Source: Brevirhabdus sp. (GTDB lineage Bacteria; Pseudomonadota; Alphaproteobacteria; Rhodobacterales; Rhodobacteraceae). Taken from it: DNA of 64,000 nucleotides. The position numbers were made by a program, and so were the translations under genes. Below are positions 44,423 to 58,308 of this stretch, in pieces; the stretch's first letter is position 1, and the number at the start of each line of letters is the position of its first letter. The stretch is from the NCBI GenBank assembly GCA_024637315.1, contig JAGXFH010000008.1, positions 1-64,000 on the forward strand, in the 5' to 3' direction. Under the pieces are notes generated by a model. The model was given only the letters and a program-made list of their open reading frames with translations, searched no databases and was not told where the DNA came from.

Positions 44423-46822
44423 ATGCCCGAAGACCAGTCCACCAAGATCGACGTCCATGCAATGCGCGCCAGCGTTCTGCATCACCTGACCTACGCCCTC
44501 GGCAAGGACGCGGATCATGCCTCGATCTATGATTGGCGCATGGCGCTATCGCTCTCGTTGAGGGATCTCGTTGTCGATCCGTGGTTCGCAAGCACCCGCA
44601 AGACCTACGAGCGAAAGGGCAAGCGAGTCTATTACCTGTCGATGGAGTATCTGATCGGCAGGCTGATCGAAGACGTCGCGGTGAACCTGGGTGTCAACGA
44701 GATTGCGGCCGAAGCCATGGCTTCGCTCGGACAGGACTATACGGCTGTCGTGATGAACGAGCCCGACGCGGCGCTTGGAAATGGCGGTTTGGGGCGTCTG
44801 GCGGCCTGCTTCATGGACAGCCTGTCGACCTTGAGCATTCCCGCCTATGGCTACGGGATACGTTACGAACACGGGCTTTTCGAACAGCATTTCGAAAATG
44901 GCCGGCAGGTCGAAACCGCGGAGACCTGGCTGGCGCAACGGCATACCTGGGAATTCGAGCGCCCGGAAGTGAGCTTCGTCGTCGGATTTGGCGGACGGGT
45001 CGCCGGAGAAGAGGACAGCGTTTCCTGGGTCCCCGGTGAAACCGTCATCACCTCGGCCTATGACACGCCGATTGTTGGATGGAAGGGGAAATGGGCCAAC
45101 ACGTTGCGGCTATGGGCAGCGAAGCCCACTCGGGTCTTTGACCTGGCGAGTTTCAATCGCGGTGAATACCTGGCAGCGACAGAGCCCGAAGCCTTGGCGC
45201 GCACGATCTCTCGGGTGCTCTATCCTGACGACACCACCGATACCGGCAAGGAATTGCGCCTGAAACAGGAGTATTTTTTTACCTCCGCCTCTATTCAGGA
45301 CCTGCTGCGCCGGTTCCAGTCAGAGGGGCATGCGCTCGGCGATTTGGCGCAGCATGTCGCCATTCAGCTGAACGATACCCACCCGGCGATCGCCGGCCCG
45401 GAACTGGTCCGGCTACTGGCTGACGATCACGCGGTTCCGATCGACAGGGCGATCGAGATCGTGCGAGGCTGTCTGGCCTATACAAACCACACGCTGTTGC
45501 CTGAAGCCCTGGAGCGCTGGCCCGAAGATCTTTTCCGACGCATCCTGCCACGTCATCATCAGATCATCGTGTTGATCGAAAGGGATCACCTGACCAGGAC
45601 CGGCGCGGATGTCCGAATCTTCCAGAATGGTTACGTAAACATGGGGGAACTGGCGTTCATCATGGCGCATCGGGTGAACGGCGTGTCGGCATTGCATACC
45701 GAGCTTGTGAAGGAAACCGTGTTCGCTGATCTGCACCAGGCCTATCCTGACCGCATCGTCAACCAGACCAACGGTATCACGCCGCGCCGCTGGCTGTATT
45801 CCTGCAACCCGCCGCTGCGTGATCTGATCGACCATACCATCGGGTTCGACTGGCCGGACGATCTGGAACGGTTGGGCCAGTTGGCGGATCATGCCGACGA
45901 TGCGGGGTTCCGGGCCGCCTTTCGCGCCGCGAAGCGCCAGAACAAGGATCGCCTTGCCCAGTGGTTGCAGACCGAGAAGGGCACCAAGGTCGATCCATCG
46001 GCCATGTTCGACGTGCAGATCAAGCGCATTCACGAATACAAGCGCCAGCTGATGAACCTGCTGGAAACTGTGGCACTTTGGAATGAGATGCGGGACAATC
46101 CGTCCGGCAACTGGACCCCGCGCGTCAAGATCTTCGGTGGCAAGGCCGCGCCCGGCTATCTGGTGGCGAAAGAGATCATTCACCTGATCAATGATGTCGC
46201 CAGTACGATCAACGGCGATGCCAAGACCGGCGATATGTTGCAGGTCGTCTACCCGGAGAACTACAACGTCACGATGGCGGAATTGCTGATCCCGGCCGCC
46301 GATCTGTCGGAACAGATATCGACTGCCGGCAAAGAGGCATCGGGCACCGGAAACATGAAATTCGCACTGAACGGCGCGCCGACAATCGGAACGCTGGACG
46401 GTGCAAACGTGGAGATCAGACAGCATGTGGGGGCCGAGAATTTCTTCCTGTTCGGCCTAACGGCTGCAGAGGTCGTCGCCCGGCGCGGCGAAACGGACTT
46501 TGCCCGCGCCGCGATCGAGGCCAGCCCGCACCTGACCCGCGTCTTGGGGCAGATCGCCAGTGGTGTGTTCTCGCCAAACGACCCCAACCGCTACGCGTCG
46601 CTGGTGCAAAGCCTCTATGACCACGATTATTTCCTCGTGACCTGCGATTTTGATGCGTATTTTGAAACCCAGCGAGAGGTCGATTCCGCGTTCCGCGATG
46701 CCGATCACTGGACCCGCATGTCCATCTTCAATACGGCGCGGGTCGGTTGGTTTTCGTCGGATCGGACGATCGCGGGATATGCGAAAGACATCTGGAACAC
46801 GGGTCCTGCTGACGGCCGCTGA
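44423..46822 (+). CDS. glgP: Glycogen/starch/alpha-glucan phosphorylase
   Basis: The 799-aa GT35 enzyme releases glucose-1-phosphate from glycogen chain ends using pyridoxal phosphate. Recognisable are YYLSMEYLIGRLI, ALGNGGLGRLAACFMDS, YGIRYEHGLFEQ, the substrate loop ALHTELVKETVF and NQTNGITPRRWL, the KRIHEYKRQLMNLL segment and the PLP-lysine site EASGTGNMKFALNGA followed by TIGTLDGANVEI. Length is normal for the family. It opens the glg operon, 27 nt before glgB. Confidence 0.96.
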   Translation: MPEDQSTKIDVHAMRASVLHHLTYALGKDADHASIYDWRMALSLSLRDLVVDPWFASTRKTYERKGKRVYYLSMEYLIGRLIEDVAVNLGVNEIAAEAMASLGQDYTAVVMNEPDAALGNGGLGRLAACFMDSLSTLSIPAYGYGIRYEHGLFEQHFENGRQVETAETWLAQRHTWEFERPEVSFVVGFGGRVAGEEDSVSWVPGETVITSAYDTPIVGWKGKWANTLRLWAAKPTRVFDLASFNRGEYLAATEPEALARTISRVLYPDDTTDTGKELRLKQEYFFTSASIQDLLRRFQSEGHALGDLAQHVAIQLNDTHPAIAGPELVRLLADDHAVPIDRAIEIVRGCLAYTNHTLLPEALERWPEDLFRRILPRHHQIIVLIERDHLTRTGADVRIFQNGYVNMGELAFIMAHRVNGVSALHTELVKETVFADLHQAYPDRIVNQTNGITPRRWLYSCNPPLRDLIDHTIGFDWPDDLERLGQLADHADDAGFRAAFRAAKRQNKDRLAQWLQTEKGTKVDPSAMFDVQIKRIHEYKRQLMNLLETVALWNEMRDNPSGNWTPRVKIFGGKAAPGYLVAKEIIHLINDVASTINGDAKTGDMLQVVYPENYNVTMAELLIPAADLSEQISTAGKEASGTGNMKFALNGAPTIGTLDGANVEIRQHVGAENFFLFGLTAAEVVARRGETDFARAAIEASPHLTRVLGQIASGVFSPNDPNRYASLVQSLYDHDYFLVTCDFDAYFETQREVDSAFRDADHWTRMSIFNTARVGWFSSDRTIAGYAKDIWNTGPADGR

Positions 46823-46849
46823 ACATCTGAGCACTGCAATGGAAAACCA

Positions 46850-49054
46850 ATGTTGATCACATCAAAAGACGCGCAAGACATTGTCAACGGCGTGCATGGT
46901 GATCCGTTTGCCGTGTTGGGGATGCATCAGCGGGAGGGCAGGCTGATCGCCTGTGCCTTTCATCCGCATGCCGACCAGATTGCGATTGTCGACGCGACAT
47001 CAGGTCGTAATGTCGCGTCTCTTGACCCCGTACCTGATGCACCGGGCCTGTTCTGCGGGCCGACAGGCCGCCGCAAGAAACGGTTCGACTATCGCCTGCG
47101 ACTGCAGCGCGCCGACGCCAGCTGGACGAGCGATGACCCTTACCGGTTCGGACCGGTGCTGGGCGAACTGGACGAACATCTGATCGGAGAGGGCGCGCAC
47201 CGGCGGCTATGGGAGGTTCTGGGCGCGCATCTCATGATCCATGAAGGGGTCGAGGGCACGCATTTCGCGGTCTGGGCCCCCAATGCCAGCCGCGTTTCGG
47301 TCGTCGGAAACTTCAACGGCTGGGACGGTCGCTGCAATCCGATGCGCCGAAGAGGTCAGACCGGGGTCTGGGAAATCTTCATCCCGGATATCGGCGAGGG
47401 CGAGGCCTACAAGTACGATCTTCTGGACCGGCACCGCCGGTTGCTGCCGCAAAAGGCCGATCCGCTGGGTTTCGGCGCCGAGCATCCACCAAGGACGGCT
47501 TCGGTCGTGCGCCGGTTGAACGGCCATGACTGGTCTGACAAAAGCTGGATGTCGCGGCGAGAAGGCTTGCAGCGGATCGACCAGCCAATCTCGATATACG
47601 AGGTGCATCTGGGTTCCTGGCGCCGGGTTCCCGAGGATGGCGGCCGGCCATTGTCTTACGCCGAGCATGCGCAACAACTGGTCTCTTATGCCAAGCGCAT
47701 GGGCTTCACCCATATCGAGCTGATGCCGATCTCGGAATTTCCTTTTGACGGGTCATGGGGCTATCAGCCGGTCGGGCTGTTCGCGCCGACGATCCGGCAT
47801 GGTACACTGGAAGACTTCCGCGCTTTCGTCGAGGCCTGCCACGATGCGGACCTTGGGCTGATCCTCGACTGGGTGCCCGGCCATTTTCCCGAAGATGCGC
47901 ACGGGCTTGGAAATTTCGACGGCAGCGCGCTTTATGAACATGCCGACCGCCGTGAAGGGTTTCACCCGGACTGGAACACGCTGGTTTACAATTACGGCCG
48001 GCGGGAGGTGGCGAACTACCTGATCGCCAACGCGATCTACTGGCTGTGCGAACACCATATCGATGGGCTGCGCGTCGACGCCGTTGCCTCGATGCTCTAC
48101 CGCGATTATTCCCGCAAGGATGGCGAATGGGTGCCGAACGTCCTGGGCGGGCGCGAGAACCTTGAAGCGATCGCATTTCTTCAGCGGATGAACGAAGCCG
48201 TCTATGCCGAAATGCCGGGCATCATGACGGTTGCCGAGGAATCGACCGCCTTTCCCGGCGTTTCGGCCCCGACCGATATCGGAGGGCTGGGCTTTGGGTT
48301 CAAATGGAACATGGGATGGATGAACGATACGCTGTCCTACATGGCCGCGGATCCGATCCATCGCAAATACCATCACCACAAGATGACCTTCGGACTGCAC
48401 TACGCTTTCTCAGAGAATTTCGTCCTGCCGCTCAGCCACGACGAAGTGGTCCACGGCAAAGGCTCTATCCTGTCACGGATGCCGGGCAGTGATGCCCAGA
48501 AATTCGCCAATCTGCGTGCCTATTACGGCTTCATGTGGGGCCATCCCGGCAAGAAGCTGCTGTTTATGGGCAATGAACTCGCGCAAGGCACCGAATGGAA
48601 CCATGACAGCAGCATCGACTGGCACTTGCTGGATCACGTCTGGCATCGCGGCGTGCAGACGCTGATCCGCGACCTGAACGCGCTCTATGCCGAAAGCCCC
48701 GCGCTTTACCAACTGGATTGCAAGTCCGAGGGGTTCGAATGGGTCGAGGAAACGGCGGGTGACGAAAGCATTCTGGCCTGGCTGCGGCACGGCAGCGGCG
48801 ATGCCGCGCCGATGCTCGTCGTGTCGAACTTTACCCCGGTCGAGCGCCGCGACCGCCGCATAGGCGTGCCCGAGACCGGTCGTTGGATCGAACGATTGAA
48901 CACCGATTCCGAACATTACGGTGGTCAGGGAGGAGGCAATCTTGGCGGTGTCACCAGCCAACAGGTCGCAGCTTCCGGCCGCGCGCATTCGATCAGCATC
49001 ACACTGCCGCCCCTCTCTACACTTTTCTTTCAGCTTGACCGTTCCGAACGGTAA
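46850..49054 (+). CDS. glgB: 1,4-alpha-glucan branching enzyme
   Basis: The 734-aa GH13 enzyme introduces alpha-1,6 branches. It has two N-terminal beta-sandwich modules, the second a CBM48 ([25 protein letters not shown]), then the GH13 barrel: [32 protein letters not shown] with the nucleophile Asp, the acid/base Glu in [11 protein letters not shown], and the [14 protein letters not shown] segment with the stabilising Asp. Length fits type I GlgB. It is 28 nt before glgC. Confidence 0.97.
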   Translation: MLITSKDAQDIVNGVHGDPFAVLGMHQREGRLIACAFHPHADQIAIVDATSGRNVASLDPVPDAPGLFCGPTGRRKKRFDYRLRLQRADASWTSDDPYRFGPVLGELDEHLIGEGAHRRLWEVLGAHLMIHEGVEGTHFAVWAPNASRVSVVGNFNGWDGRCNPMRRRGQTGVWEIFIPDIGEGEAYKYDLLDRHRRLLPQKADPLGFGAEHPPRTASVVRRLNGHDWSDKSWMSRREGLQRIDQPISIYEVHLGSWRRVPEDGGRPLSYAEHAQQLVSYAKRMGFTHIELMPISEFPFDGSWGYQPVGLFAPTIRHGTLEDFRAFVEACHDADLGLILDWVPGHFPEDAHGLGNFDGSALYEHADRREGFHPDWNTLVYNYGRREVANYLIANAIYWLCEHHIDGLRVDAVASMLYRDYSRKDGEWVPNVLGGRENLEAIAFLQRMNEAVYAEMPGIMTVAEESTAFPGVSAPTDIGGLGFGFKWNMGWMNDTLSYMAADPIHRKYHHHKMTFGLHYAFSENFVLPLSHDEVVHGKGSILSRMPGSDAQKFANLRAYYGFMWGHPGKKLLFMGNELAQGTEWNHDSSIDWHLLDHVWHRGVQTLIRDLNALYAESPALYQLDCKSEGFEWVEETAGDESILAWLRHGSGDAAPMLVVSNFTPVERRDRRIGVPETGRWIERLNTDSEHYGGQGGGNLGGVTSQQVAASGRAHSISITLPPLSTLFFQLDRSER

Positions 49055-49082
49055 TCTCGGACCAGCAACAAGGAAGCTGCCA

Positions 49083-50342
49083 ATGGATCAGGAAACTCAA
49101 AGACTTGCACAGCAGACGATGGCCTTCGTTCTGGCCGGGGGGCGGGGCAGCCGGTTGCAGGAACTGACCGACAAGCGCGCCAAGCCCGCGGTCTATTTCG
49201 GCGGCAAGAGCAGGATCATCGACTTCGCGCTGTCCAACGCCGTCAATTCCGGCATCCGTCGCATCGGGGTCGCGACGCAGTACAAGGCCCACAGCCTGAT
49301 CCGTCACCTCCAGCGCGGCTGGAGCTTCTTTCGCGCGGAACGCAACGAGTCGCTCGATATCTTGCCGGCGTCGCAGCGGCTGGATGAAGAGAACTGGTAC
49401 CGCGGCACCGCCGATGCCGTCACCCAGAACATCGACATCATTGAAGGCTACAACCCGAAATACATCATCATCCTGGCGGGCGATCACATCTACAAGCAAG
49501 ACTATTCGCTGATGATCAGGCAGCATGTTGAAACCGGGGCTGACGTCACGGTCGGCTGTATCGCCGTGCCACGGCAGGAAGCGACCGGTTTTGGCGTGAT
49601 GAAGGTCGACAATAACGACCGCATCCTCGATTTCGTCGAAAAACCCGCCGATCCGCCCGCGATGCCCGGCCATCCCGATCAGGCACTGGCCAGCATGGGC
49701 ATCTACGTCTTCGAAACCGCCTATCTGATCGAGCTTCTGCGCAAAGACGCCGACAACCCGAAGTCCAGCAACGATTTCGGCAAGGATCTGATCCCCGACA
49801 TCGTCAGGAATGGCAAGGCGATGGCGCATCCGTTCAGCCGGTCCTGTGTCCGCAGCGGGCTGGAAAAGGAACCCTACTGGCGCGATGTCGGCACCGTGGA
49901 TGCGTTCTGGCAGGCCAATGTCGACCTGACCGATTTCACGCCGGCGCTGGACCTTTATGACAATACCTGGCCGATCTGGACCTATTCCGAGCTGACGCCA
50001 CCGGCCAAGTTCATCCATAATGAAGAAGGCCGCCGTGGGCTGGCGCTGTCTTCGATGGTTTCAGGCGGCTGTATCATCTCAGGCTCTCAGCTGAACCGCT
50101 GCCTGCTCTTCACCGGCGTGCGAACGCATTCGTTCTCGACCCTCGAAGGAGTCGTGTCCATGCCCTATGCCGAGATCGGCCGCAACGCCTACCTCAAGGA
50201 TGTTGTGATCGACCGCGGGGTTGTCATTCCCGAGGGGCTGGAAGTGGGCAAGGATCCCGAACTTGACGCGCGGCGTTTCCGGCGGACCGAAAACGGCGTC
50301 TGCCTGATCACCCAGGCGATGATCGACAAACTGGCCGACTAG
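49083..50342 (+). CDS. glgC: Glucose-1-phosphate adenylyltransferase (ADP-glucose pyrophosphorylase)
   Basis: The 419-aa enzyme makes ADP-glucose, the committed step of glycogen synthesis. The ATG at 49083 was chosen because the protein then starts [20 protein letters not shown], matching the family. The nucleotide motif [23 protein letters not shown], the DHIYKQDY segment, GFGVMKVD and FVEKPADPP (Glc-1-P lysine) are clear, and the C-terminal left-handed beta-helix is present. Allosteric control by sugar phosphates is expected for the family. Confidence 0.97.
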   Translation: MDQETQRLAQQTMAFVLAGGRGSRLQELTDKRAKPAVYFGGKSRIIDFALSNAVNSGIRRIGVATQYKAHSLIRHLQRGWSFFRAERNESLDILPASQRLDEENWYRGTADAVTQNIDIIEGYNPKYIIILAGDHIYKQDYSLMIRQHVETGADVTVGCIAVPRQEATGFGVMKVDNNDRILDFVEKPADPPAMPGHPDQALASMGIYVFETAYLIELLRKDADNPKSSNDFGKDLIPDIVRNGKAMAHPFSRSCVRSGLEKEPYWRDVGTVDAFWQANVDLTDFTPALDLYDNTWPIWTYSELTPPAKFIHNEEGRRGLALSSMVSGGCIISGSQLNRCLLFTGVRTHSFSTLEGVVSMPYAEIGRNAYLKDVVIDRGVVIPEGLEVGKDPELDARRFRRTENGVCLITQAMIDKLAD

Positions 50343-50343
50343 G

Positions 50344-51792
50344 ATGAACGTGCTTTTCATAGCCTCGGAATGCGCGCCCTTCGTCAAGACCGGCGGCCTG
50401 GCTGATGTCATCGGCGCGGTCCCCAAGACGCTGGCGCGTCTTGGGGTTGCGGTGAAGGTCATGCTGCCTGCTTACCCCGCTCTGACGAAGCTGATCGACA
50501 GCGGCAAGTCGGTGGCGCAGTATGATGATCTGCATGGAGGCCCGGCCCGGCTGGACATGGCGCGCGCCGAAGGACTGGACCTGCTGTTGCTGGACGCACC
50601 GCATCTCTTCGATCGCCCCGGCAACATCTATCTGGATGCGGATGGAAGGGACTGGCCCGACAACCATCGGCGGTTCGGGGCGCTGGCACGGGTCGGGGCC
50701 GAGGTCACGCTGACGGGGGCGGATGGTTGGCAGCCAGATCTTGTTCACATCCACGACTGGCAGGCCGGGCTGGTGCCGGCTTATCTGCGGCAATCGGGAA
50801 TGGCCGCGCCGCCGTGCATCCTGACCATCCACAACGTTGCCTTTCAAGGGCTGTTCCCGGCCGCGAGCTGCACGGAACTGGGTATCGACAAGGCCCTCTT
50901 CACGCCCGAGGGGGCCGAGTATTTCGGCCGCCTGGGGTTTCTCAAGGCGGGCATCGCGTTCTGCGACAAGGTCACCACTGTCAGCCCGACCTATGCAAGA
51001 GAACTCTTGCTGCCGGAATTCGGGCTTGGTCTTGAGGGGATATTGCAGGCCCGCCGAGCCGATCTGTCGGGCATCCTGAACGGCATTGATCTGGAAGTCT
51101 GGAACCCCGAGACCGATCCGGCGCTCGTCGCCCCTTATACGGCTCGGACGCTGAAGCGCAAACATGAGAACCGCGCCGAGTTGGAACGGCGCTTCGCGTT
51201 GAACGCCAACCCCGATGCGCCGCTTTTTTGCGTCATCAGCCGGTTGACCGCGCAAAAGGGGCTGGACCTGCTTCTGGAGGTTTTGCCGGGCCTGGTCGGG
51301 CGCGGCGCGCGGCTGGCGGTTCTGGGCTCTGGCGACAAGGGTTTCGAAGCGGCCTTTGTCGCGGCCGCACGTCGCTTTCCCGGTTCGGTCGGAGCGATCA
51401 TCGGCTATGATGAACCGCTTTCGCATCTGATGCAGGGGGGCAGCGACGCAATCCTGATCCCGTCGCGGTTCGAACCTTGCGGACTGACCCAGCTATACGG
51501 CCTTCGCTACGGTACGCTGCCGGTGGTGGCGCATACCGGCGGGTTGGCCGATACTGTGATCGACGCCAACGATGCGGCGATGGTCGCGGGCTGCGCGACC
51601 GGTGTGCAATTCGCGCCGGTTACGGCGGCGGCGCTTGATCACGCGATCGGGCGGACCTGCGAGATATTCCGCCAGCCCTCGGTCTGGACCAAGATGATGC
51701 GCAACGCCATGGGCCAGCCGGTGGGTTGGGAAAGCTCGGCGCGATCCTATCTTGACCTCTATGACACCATGACATCGGGCGGGCAGGAATGA
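50344..51792 (+). CDS. glgA: Glycogen synthase (ADP-glucose)
   Basis: The 482-aa GT5 enzyme elongates alpha-1,4-glucan from ADP-glucose. It begins with VLFIASECAPFVKTGGLADVIG, containing the ADP-glucose-binding KTGGL, followed by PDLVHIHDWQAGLVPAYLR, LTIHNVAFQG, the C-terminal Rossmann segment FCVISRLTAQKGLDLLLEV and the acceptor loop PSRFEPCGLTQLYGLRYGTLPVV. One nucleotide separates it from glgC and its end overlaps glgX by 4 nt. Confidence 0.97.
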   Translation: MNVLFIASECAPFVKTGGLADVIGAVPKTLARLGVAVKVMLPAYPALTKLIDSGKSVAQYDDLHGGPARLDMARAEGLDLLLLDAPHLFDRPGNIYLDADGRDWPDNHRRFGALARVGAEVTLTGADGWQPDLVHIHDWQAGLVPAYLRQSGMAAPPCILTIHNVAFQGLFPAASCTELGIDKALFTPEGAEYFGRLGFLKAGIAFCDKVTTVSPTYARELLLPEFGLGLEGILQARRADLSGILNGIDLEVWNPETDPALVAPYTARTLKRKHENRAELERRFALNANPDAPLFCVISRLTAQKGLDLLLEVLPGLVGRGARLAVLGSGDKGFEAAFVAAARRFPGSVGAIIGYDEPLSHLMQGGSDAILIPSRFEPCGLTQLYGLRYGTLPVVAHTGGLADTVIDANDAAMVAGCATGVQFAPVTAAALDHAIGRTCEIFRQPSVWTKMMRNAMGQPVGWESSARSYLDLYDTMTSGGQE

Positions 51793-53902
51793 AACATCAA
51801 GGCGATTTGAAACTGAAACTGCTGTCGGGCAGCGCCAATCAGCTCGGCGCGCGTTTTGATGGCGAGGGCACGAATTTCGCGGTCTTTTCGGCCCATGCCC
51901 AACAGATCGACCTTTGTGTCTTTTCCGCCGATGGTAAAAACGAACTGGCCCGCTGTCCGTTGCCTGAACGCACGGGGCCAGTCTGGCACGGCTACGCGCC
52001 GGGGCTGATGCCGGACACGCCCTACGGGTTCCGGGCGCATGGCAGCTACGCCCCCGAACAGGGCCACCGGTTCAACCCCAACAAGCTTCTGATGGACCCC
52101 TATACCCGTGAGTTGCGCGGCGCCTGGAAAAACCACGCTTCGACGCTCGGCTATGACAGCGCCTCGTCGGGGCTGGATCTGTCCTTTGACCCCCGCGACA
52201 GCGCACCCTACGTCGCCAAATCCGTGGTCTCGGACCCCGCTCTGTTCTCGCATGTTGAGCCACGCGGCGATTGCGACTGGGCCGATGCGCTGATCTATGA
52301 AGCTCATGTCAAGGGGCTGACCCAACAGCATCCCGATGTCGCCGACGCCGTCCGCGGAACCTATGACGGGTTGGCATCGGATGCGATGCTGGATCATCTG
52401 CAATGGCTTGGCATCACCGCGATCGAGCTTTTGCCGGTGCATGCCTTCCTTGATGAGGGGTTTCTTCTGGATCGTGGCCTGCGAAATTACTGGGGTTACA
52501 ACACGATCGGGTTCTTCGCCCCAGAGCCACGCTATTTCGGGCCAGCGGGTCTGGCAGGCTTTCGCAACATGGTCCGCCGCTTCCACGCTGTCGGGATCGA
52601 GGTGATCATCGATGTCGTCTATAATCACACCGCAGAGGGCGACCACCGCGGCCCGACCCTGTGCTATCGGGGGCTCGACAACGCATCCTACTACCGGCTG
52701 ATCGCTGGACGGCCGCGCTATTACGTAAACGATACCGGTTGCGGCAATACCGTCAACGTCTCACACCCTTACGTCCTGCGCATGGTGATGGACAGCTTGC
52801 GGTTCTGGGTGCAGCAGATGGGCATTGACGGCTTTCGGTTTGATCTGGCCACCACGCTCGGTCGCGAGGATCACGGCTTCGACCCGCGCGGCGGTTTCTT
52901 CGATGCGCTGCGGCAAGACCCGGTTCTGGCAGAGGTCAAACTGATCGCGGAACCGTGGGATATCGGGCCGGGCGGCTACCGCTTGGGTGAGTTCCCGCAC
53001 GAGTTCTCGGAATGGAACGATGGCTACCGCGACGCGATCCGGCGCTATTGGCGCGGTGACCCCCACAGCGCCCAGGATCTCAGCGCGCGGTTGCTGGGGT
53101 CGGCGGGAGAGTTCGACAAGCAGGGACGCCGCGCCTGGTCCTCGGTCAATCTTCTGACCGCGCATGACGGTTTCACACTCGCGGATGTCACGCGCTACGA
53201 CCACCGTCATAACGAGGCGAATGGCGAAGGTGGCGCCGATGGCCACCACGCGAACTACAGCGACAATTGCGGGGTAGAGGGCGAAACCGACGATTCGGAC
53301 ATCCTGCGGCGCCGGGCAAGACGACAGCGCAACATGATGGCCACTTTGTTCCTGTCGCAAGGCACCCCGATGCTTCTGGCCGGCGACGAGGTTGCGAATT
53401 CGCAGAGCGGCAACAACAACGCCTATTGTCAGGACAATCCAATCGGTTGGGTCGACTGGGCCGAACCGGATCGGGCCTTGCTCGATTTCGTGGCCAGCCT
53501 CTCGGCGTTTCGCGCATCGCACCGGGCACTGCGCCAGACCCGGTTCCTGCACGGTGCCAAGCGGACGCAGGACGGGCTGCCAGATGTCGAATGGACCGAC
53601 TTCAAGGGGGCAGCGCTTCAGTGGAAGTATCCCGGTCTGTCGAACCTCTGCCTGACGCTGCGGTGTTCGGCCGAGGCGGTGGCCCGGCACGGCGATGGCG
53701 ACACCGTTTTCATCGTCTTCAACAGGGCCGAAGCCGAAGCAGAGGTCACGCTGCCCAAGACCCGCCCCGCCCAGCACTGGGTGCGTTGCATCGACACCGC
53801 GGCGGATGGTCACTTTCCCGCCTGCGAGATTGCTACCGACAGGATCCTGGTCGAGGGTCAATCGGTGGTCGCGCTGGCGCTGAAAGATGATGGGGTCGGC
53901 TT

Positions 53903-53906
<4 letters not shown>
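51789..53906 (+). CDS. glgX: Glycogen debranching enzyme
   Basis: The 705-aa GH13 enzyme hydrolyses the alpha-1,6 links of limit branches left by GlgP. It has an N-terminal CBM48-type module (LGARFDGEGTNFAVFSAHAQ) and the barrel motifs VIIDVVYNHTAEGD, GFRFDLATTLGRE, LIAEPWDIGPGGY and the histidine/aspartate segment LTAHDGFTLAD. Length is typical. Both ends overlap neighbours by 4 nt, so translation is coupled with glgA and malQ. Confidence 0.96.
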
Positions 53907-57567
<3,661 letters not shown>

Positions 57568-57585
57568 TGTATTCCACCATGACGT

Positions 57586-57610
57586 GGAACAATCAGCGTC
57601 GGGATAAGTT
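57586..57610 (+). promoter_or_regulatory. Possible ECF (EcfG-like) promoter
   Basis: GGAAC (57586-57590), 16 bases, AGTT (57607-57610) is one mismatch from the general-stress EcfG pattern GGAAC-N16/17-CGTT. It lies 40 bp before the small hydrophilic gene. Weak evidence; a TTGACT at 57609 is also present. Confidence 0.25.
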
Positions 57611-57649
57611 GACTGCAAGTAGCTTCAAAACACAAAACCGGAGGAGTCG

Positions 57650-57853
57650 ATGCCAGATCGCAGCAAGTCGAATGAAGGCGGAATGGACAGCCGCGCGCTT
57701 CCGGGTGCGCAAGGCAAGGTGTCTCAGGCTGGTCGATCGGGTGGCCGGCTTCCGCGGGATATCGGAACCGAAGACGAGTTGAAGCGCGCGGTCGAACGCC
57801 CTGCCGGCAAGACACGCGTGACCAAATCTGACGAGCGGGAGGACAAGCAATGA
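57650..57853 (+). CDS. Small hydrophilic hypothetical protein (67 aa)
   Basis: The 67-aa protein is charged and probably disordered (MPDRSKSNEGGMDSRALPGA, later EDELKRAVERPAGKTRVTKS). I do not recognise a domain. It is supported by a strong CGGAGGAG ribosome site and by a 4-nt overlap of its end with the start of the host-attachment gene. Its composition recalls stress-induced hydrophilic proteins of alphaproteobacteria, but that is only an impression. Confidence 0.7.
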   Translation: MPDRSKSNEGGMDSRALPGAQGKVSQAGRSGGRLPRDIGTEDELKRAVERPAGKTRVTKSDEREDKQ

Positions 57854-58308
57854 CCCTGCTGGCCGAGGGCACATGGGTGCTTGTCGCTGACAGCCAAAAG
57901 GCGCTGTTCCTGGAAAATCTCGGAGACGAAAAATTTCCGAACTTGCAGGTTCGCCGCAAGGAGACTCAAGAAAATCCACCGACTCGTGAACAGGGTGCGA
58001 ACAGGCCGGGACGGTATAATGACGGCCCATCGGCGCATCGCTCTGCCGTCGATGATACGGACTGGCACGAACTGGCCAAGGAACGGTTTGCGGATGATCT
58101 GGCGGATATGCTTTATGAACGAGCCCACAAGGGGCTGTTCGAGCGCTTGGTCATCGTTGCGCCGCCGCAGGTTCTGGGTGATCTGAGGGCCGCGTGGCAC
58201 AAGGAGGTAGCCGACAGAATCATCGCCGAAGTGCCGAAAAACCTGACCGGTCATCCGCTTGACGAGATCGAAAAGCAAGTCGCCGAGGCGATGGACGGGG
58301 CAAACTGA
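57850..58308 (+). CDS. Host-attachment family protein (baeRF-type)
   Basis: The 152-aa protein matches the family annotated as protein required for attachment to host cells. The opening TWVLVADSQKALFLENLGDE and the later FADDLADMLYERAHKGLFERLVIVAPPQVLGDLR are the characteristic blocks. The family has been linked to bacterial relatives of eRF1-type release factors (baeRF), so a role in ribosome rescue or RNA-related stress is as likely as adhesion. There is no signal peptide or membrane helix, which argues against a surface adhesin. It is coupled to the upstream 67-aa gene; its stop abuts the stop of the convergent CoA-hydrolase gene. Confidence 0.85.
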   Translation: MTLLAEGTWVLVADSQKALFLENLGDEKFPNLQVRRKETQENPPTREQGANRPGRYNDGPSAHRSAVDDTDWHELAKERFADDLADMLYERAHKGLFERLVIVAPPQVLGDLRAAWHKEVADRIIAEVPKNLTGHPLDEIEKQVAEAMDGAN

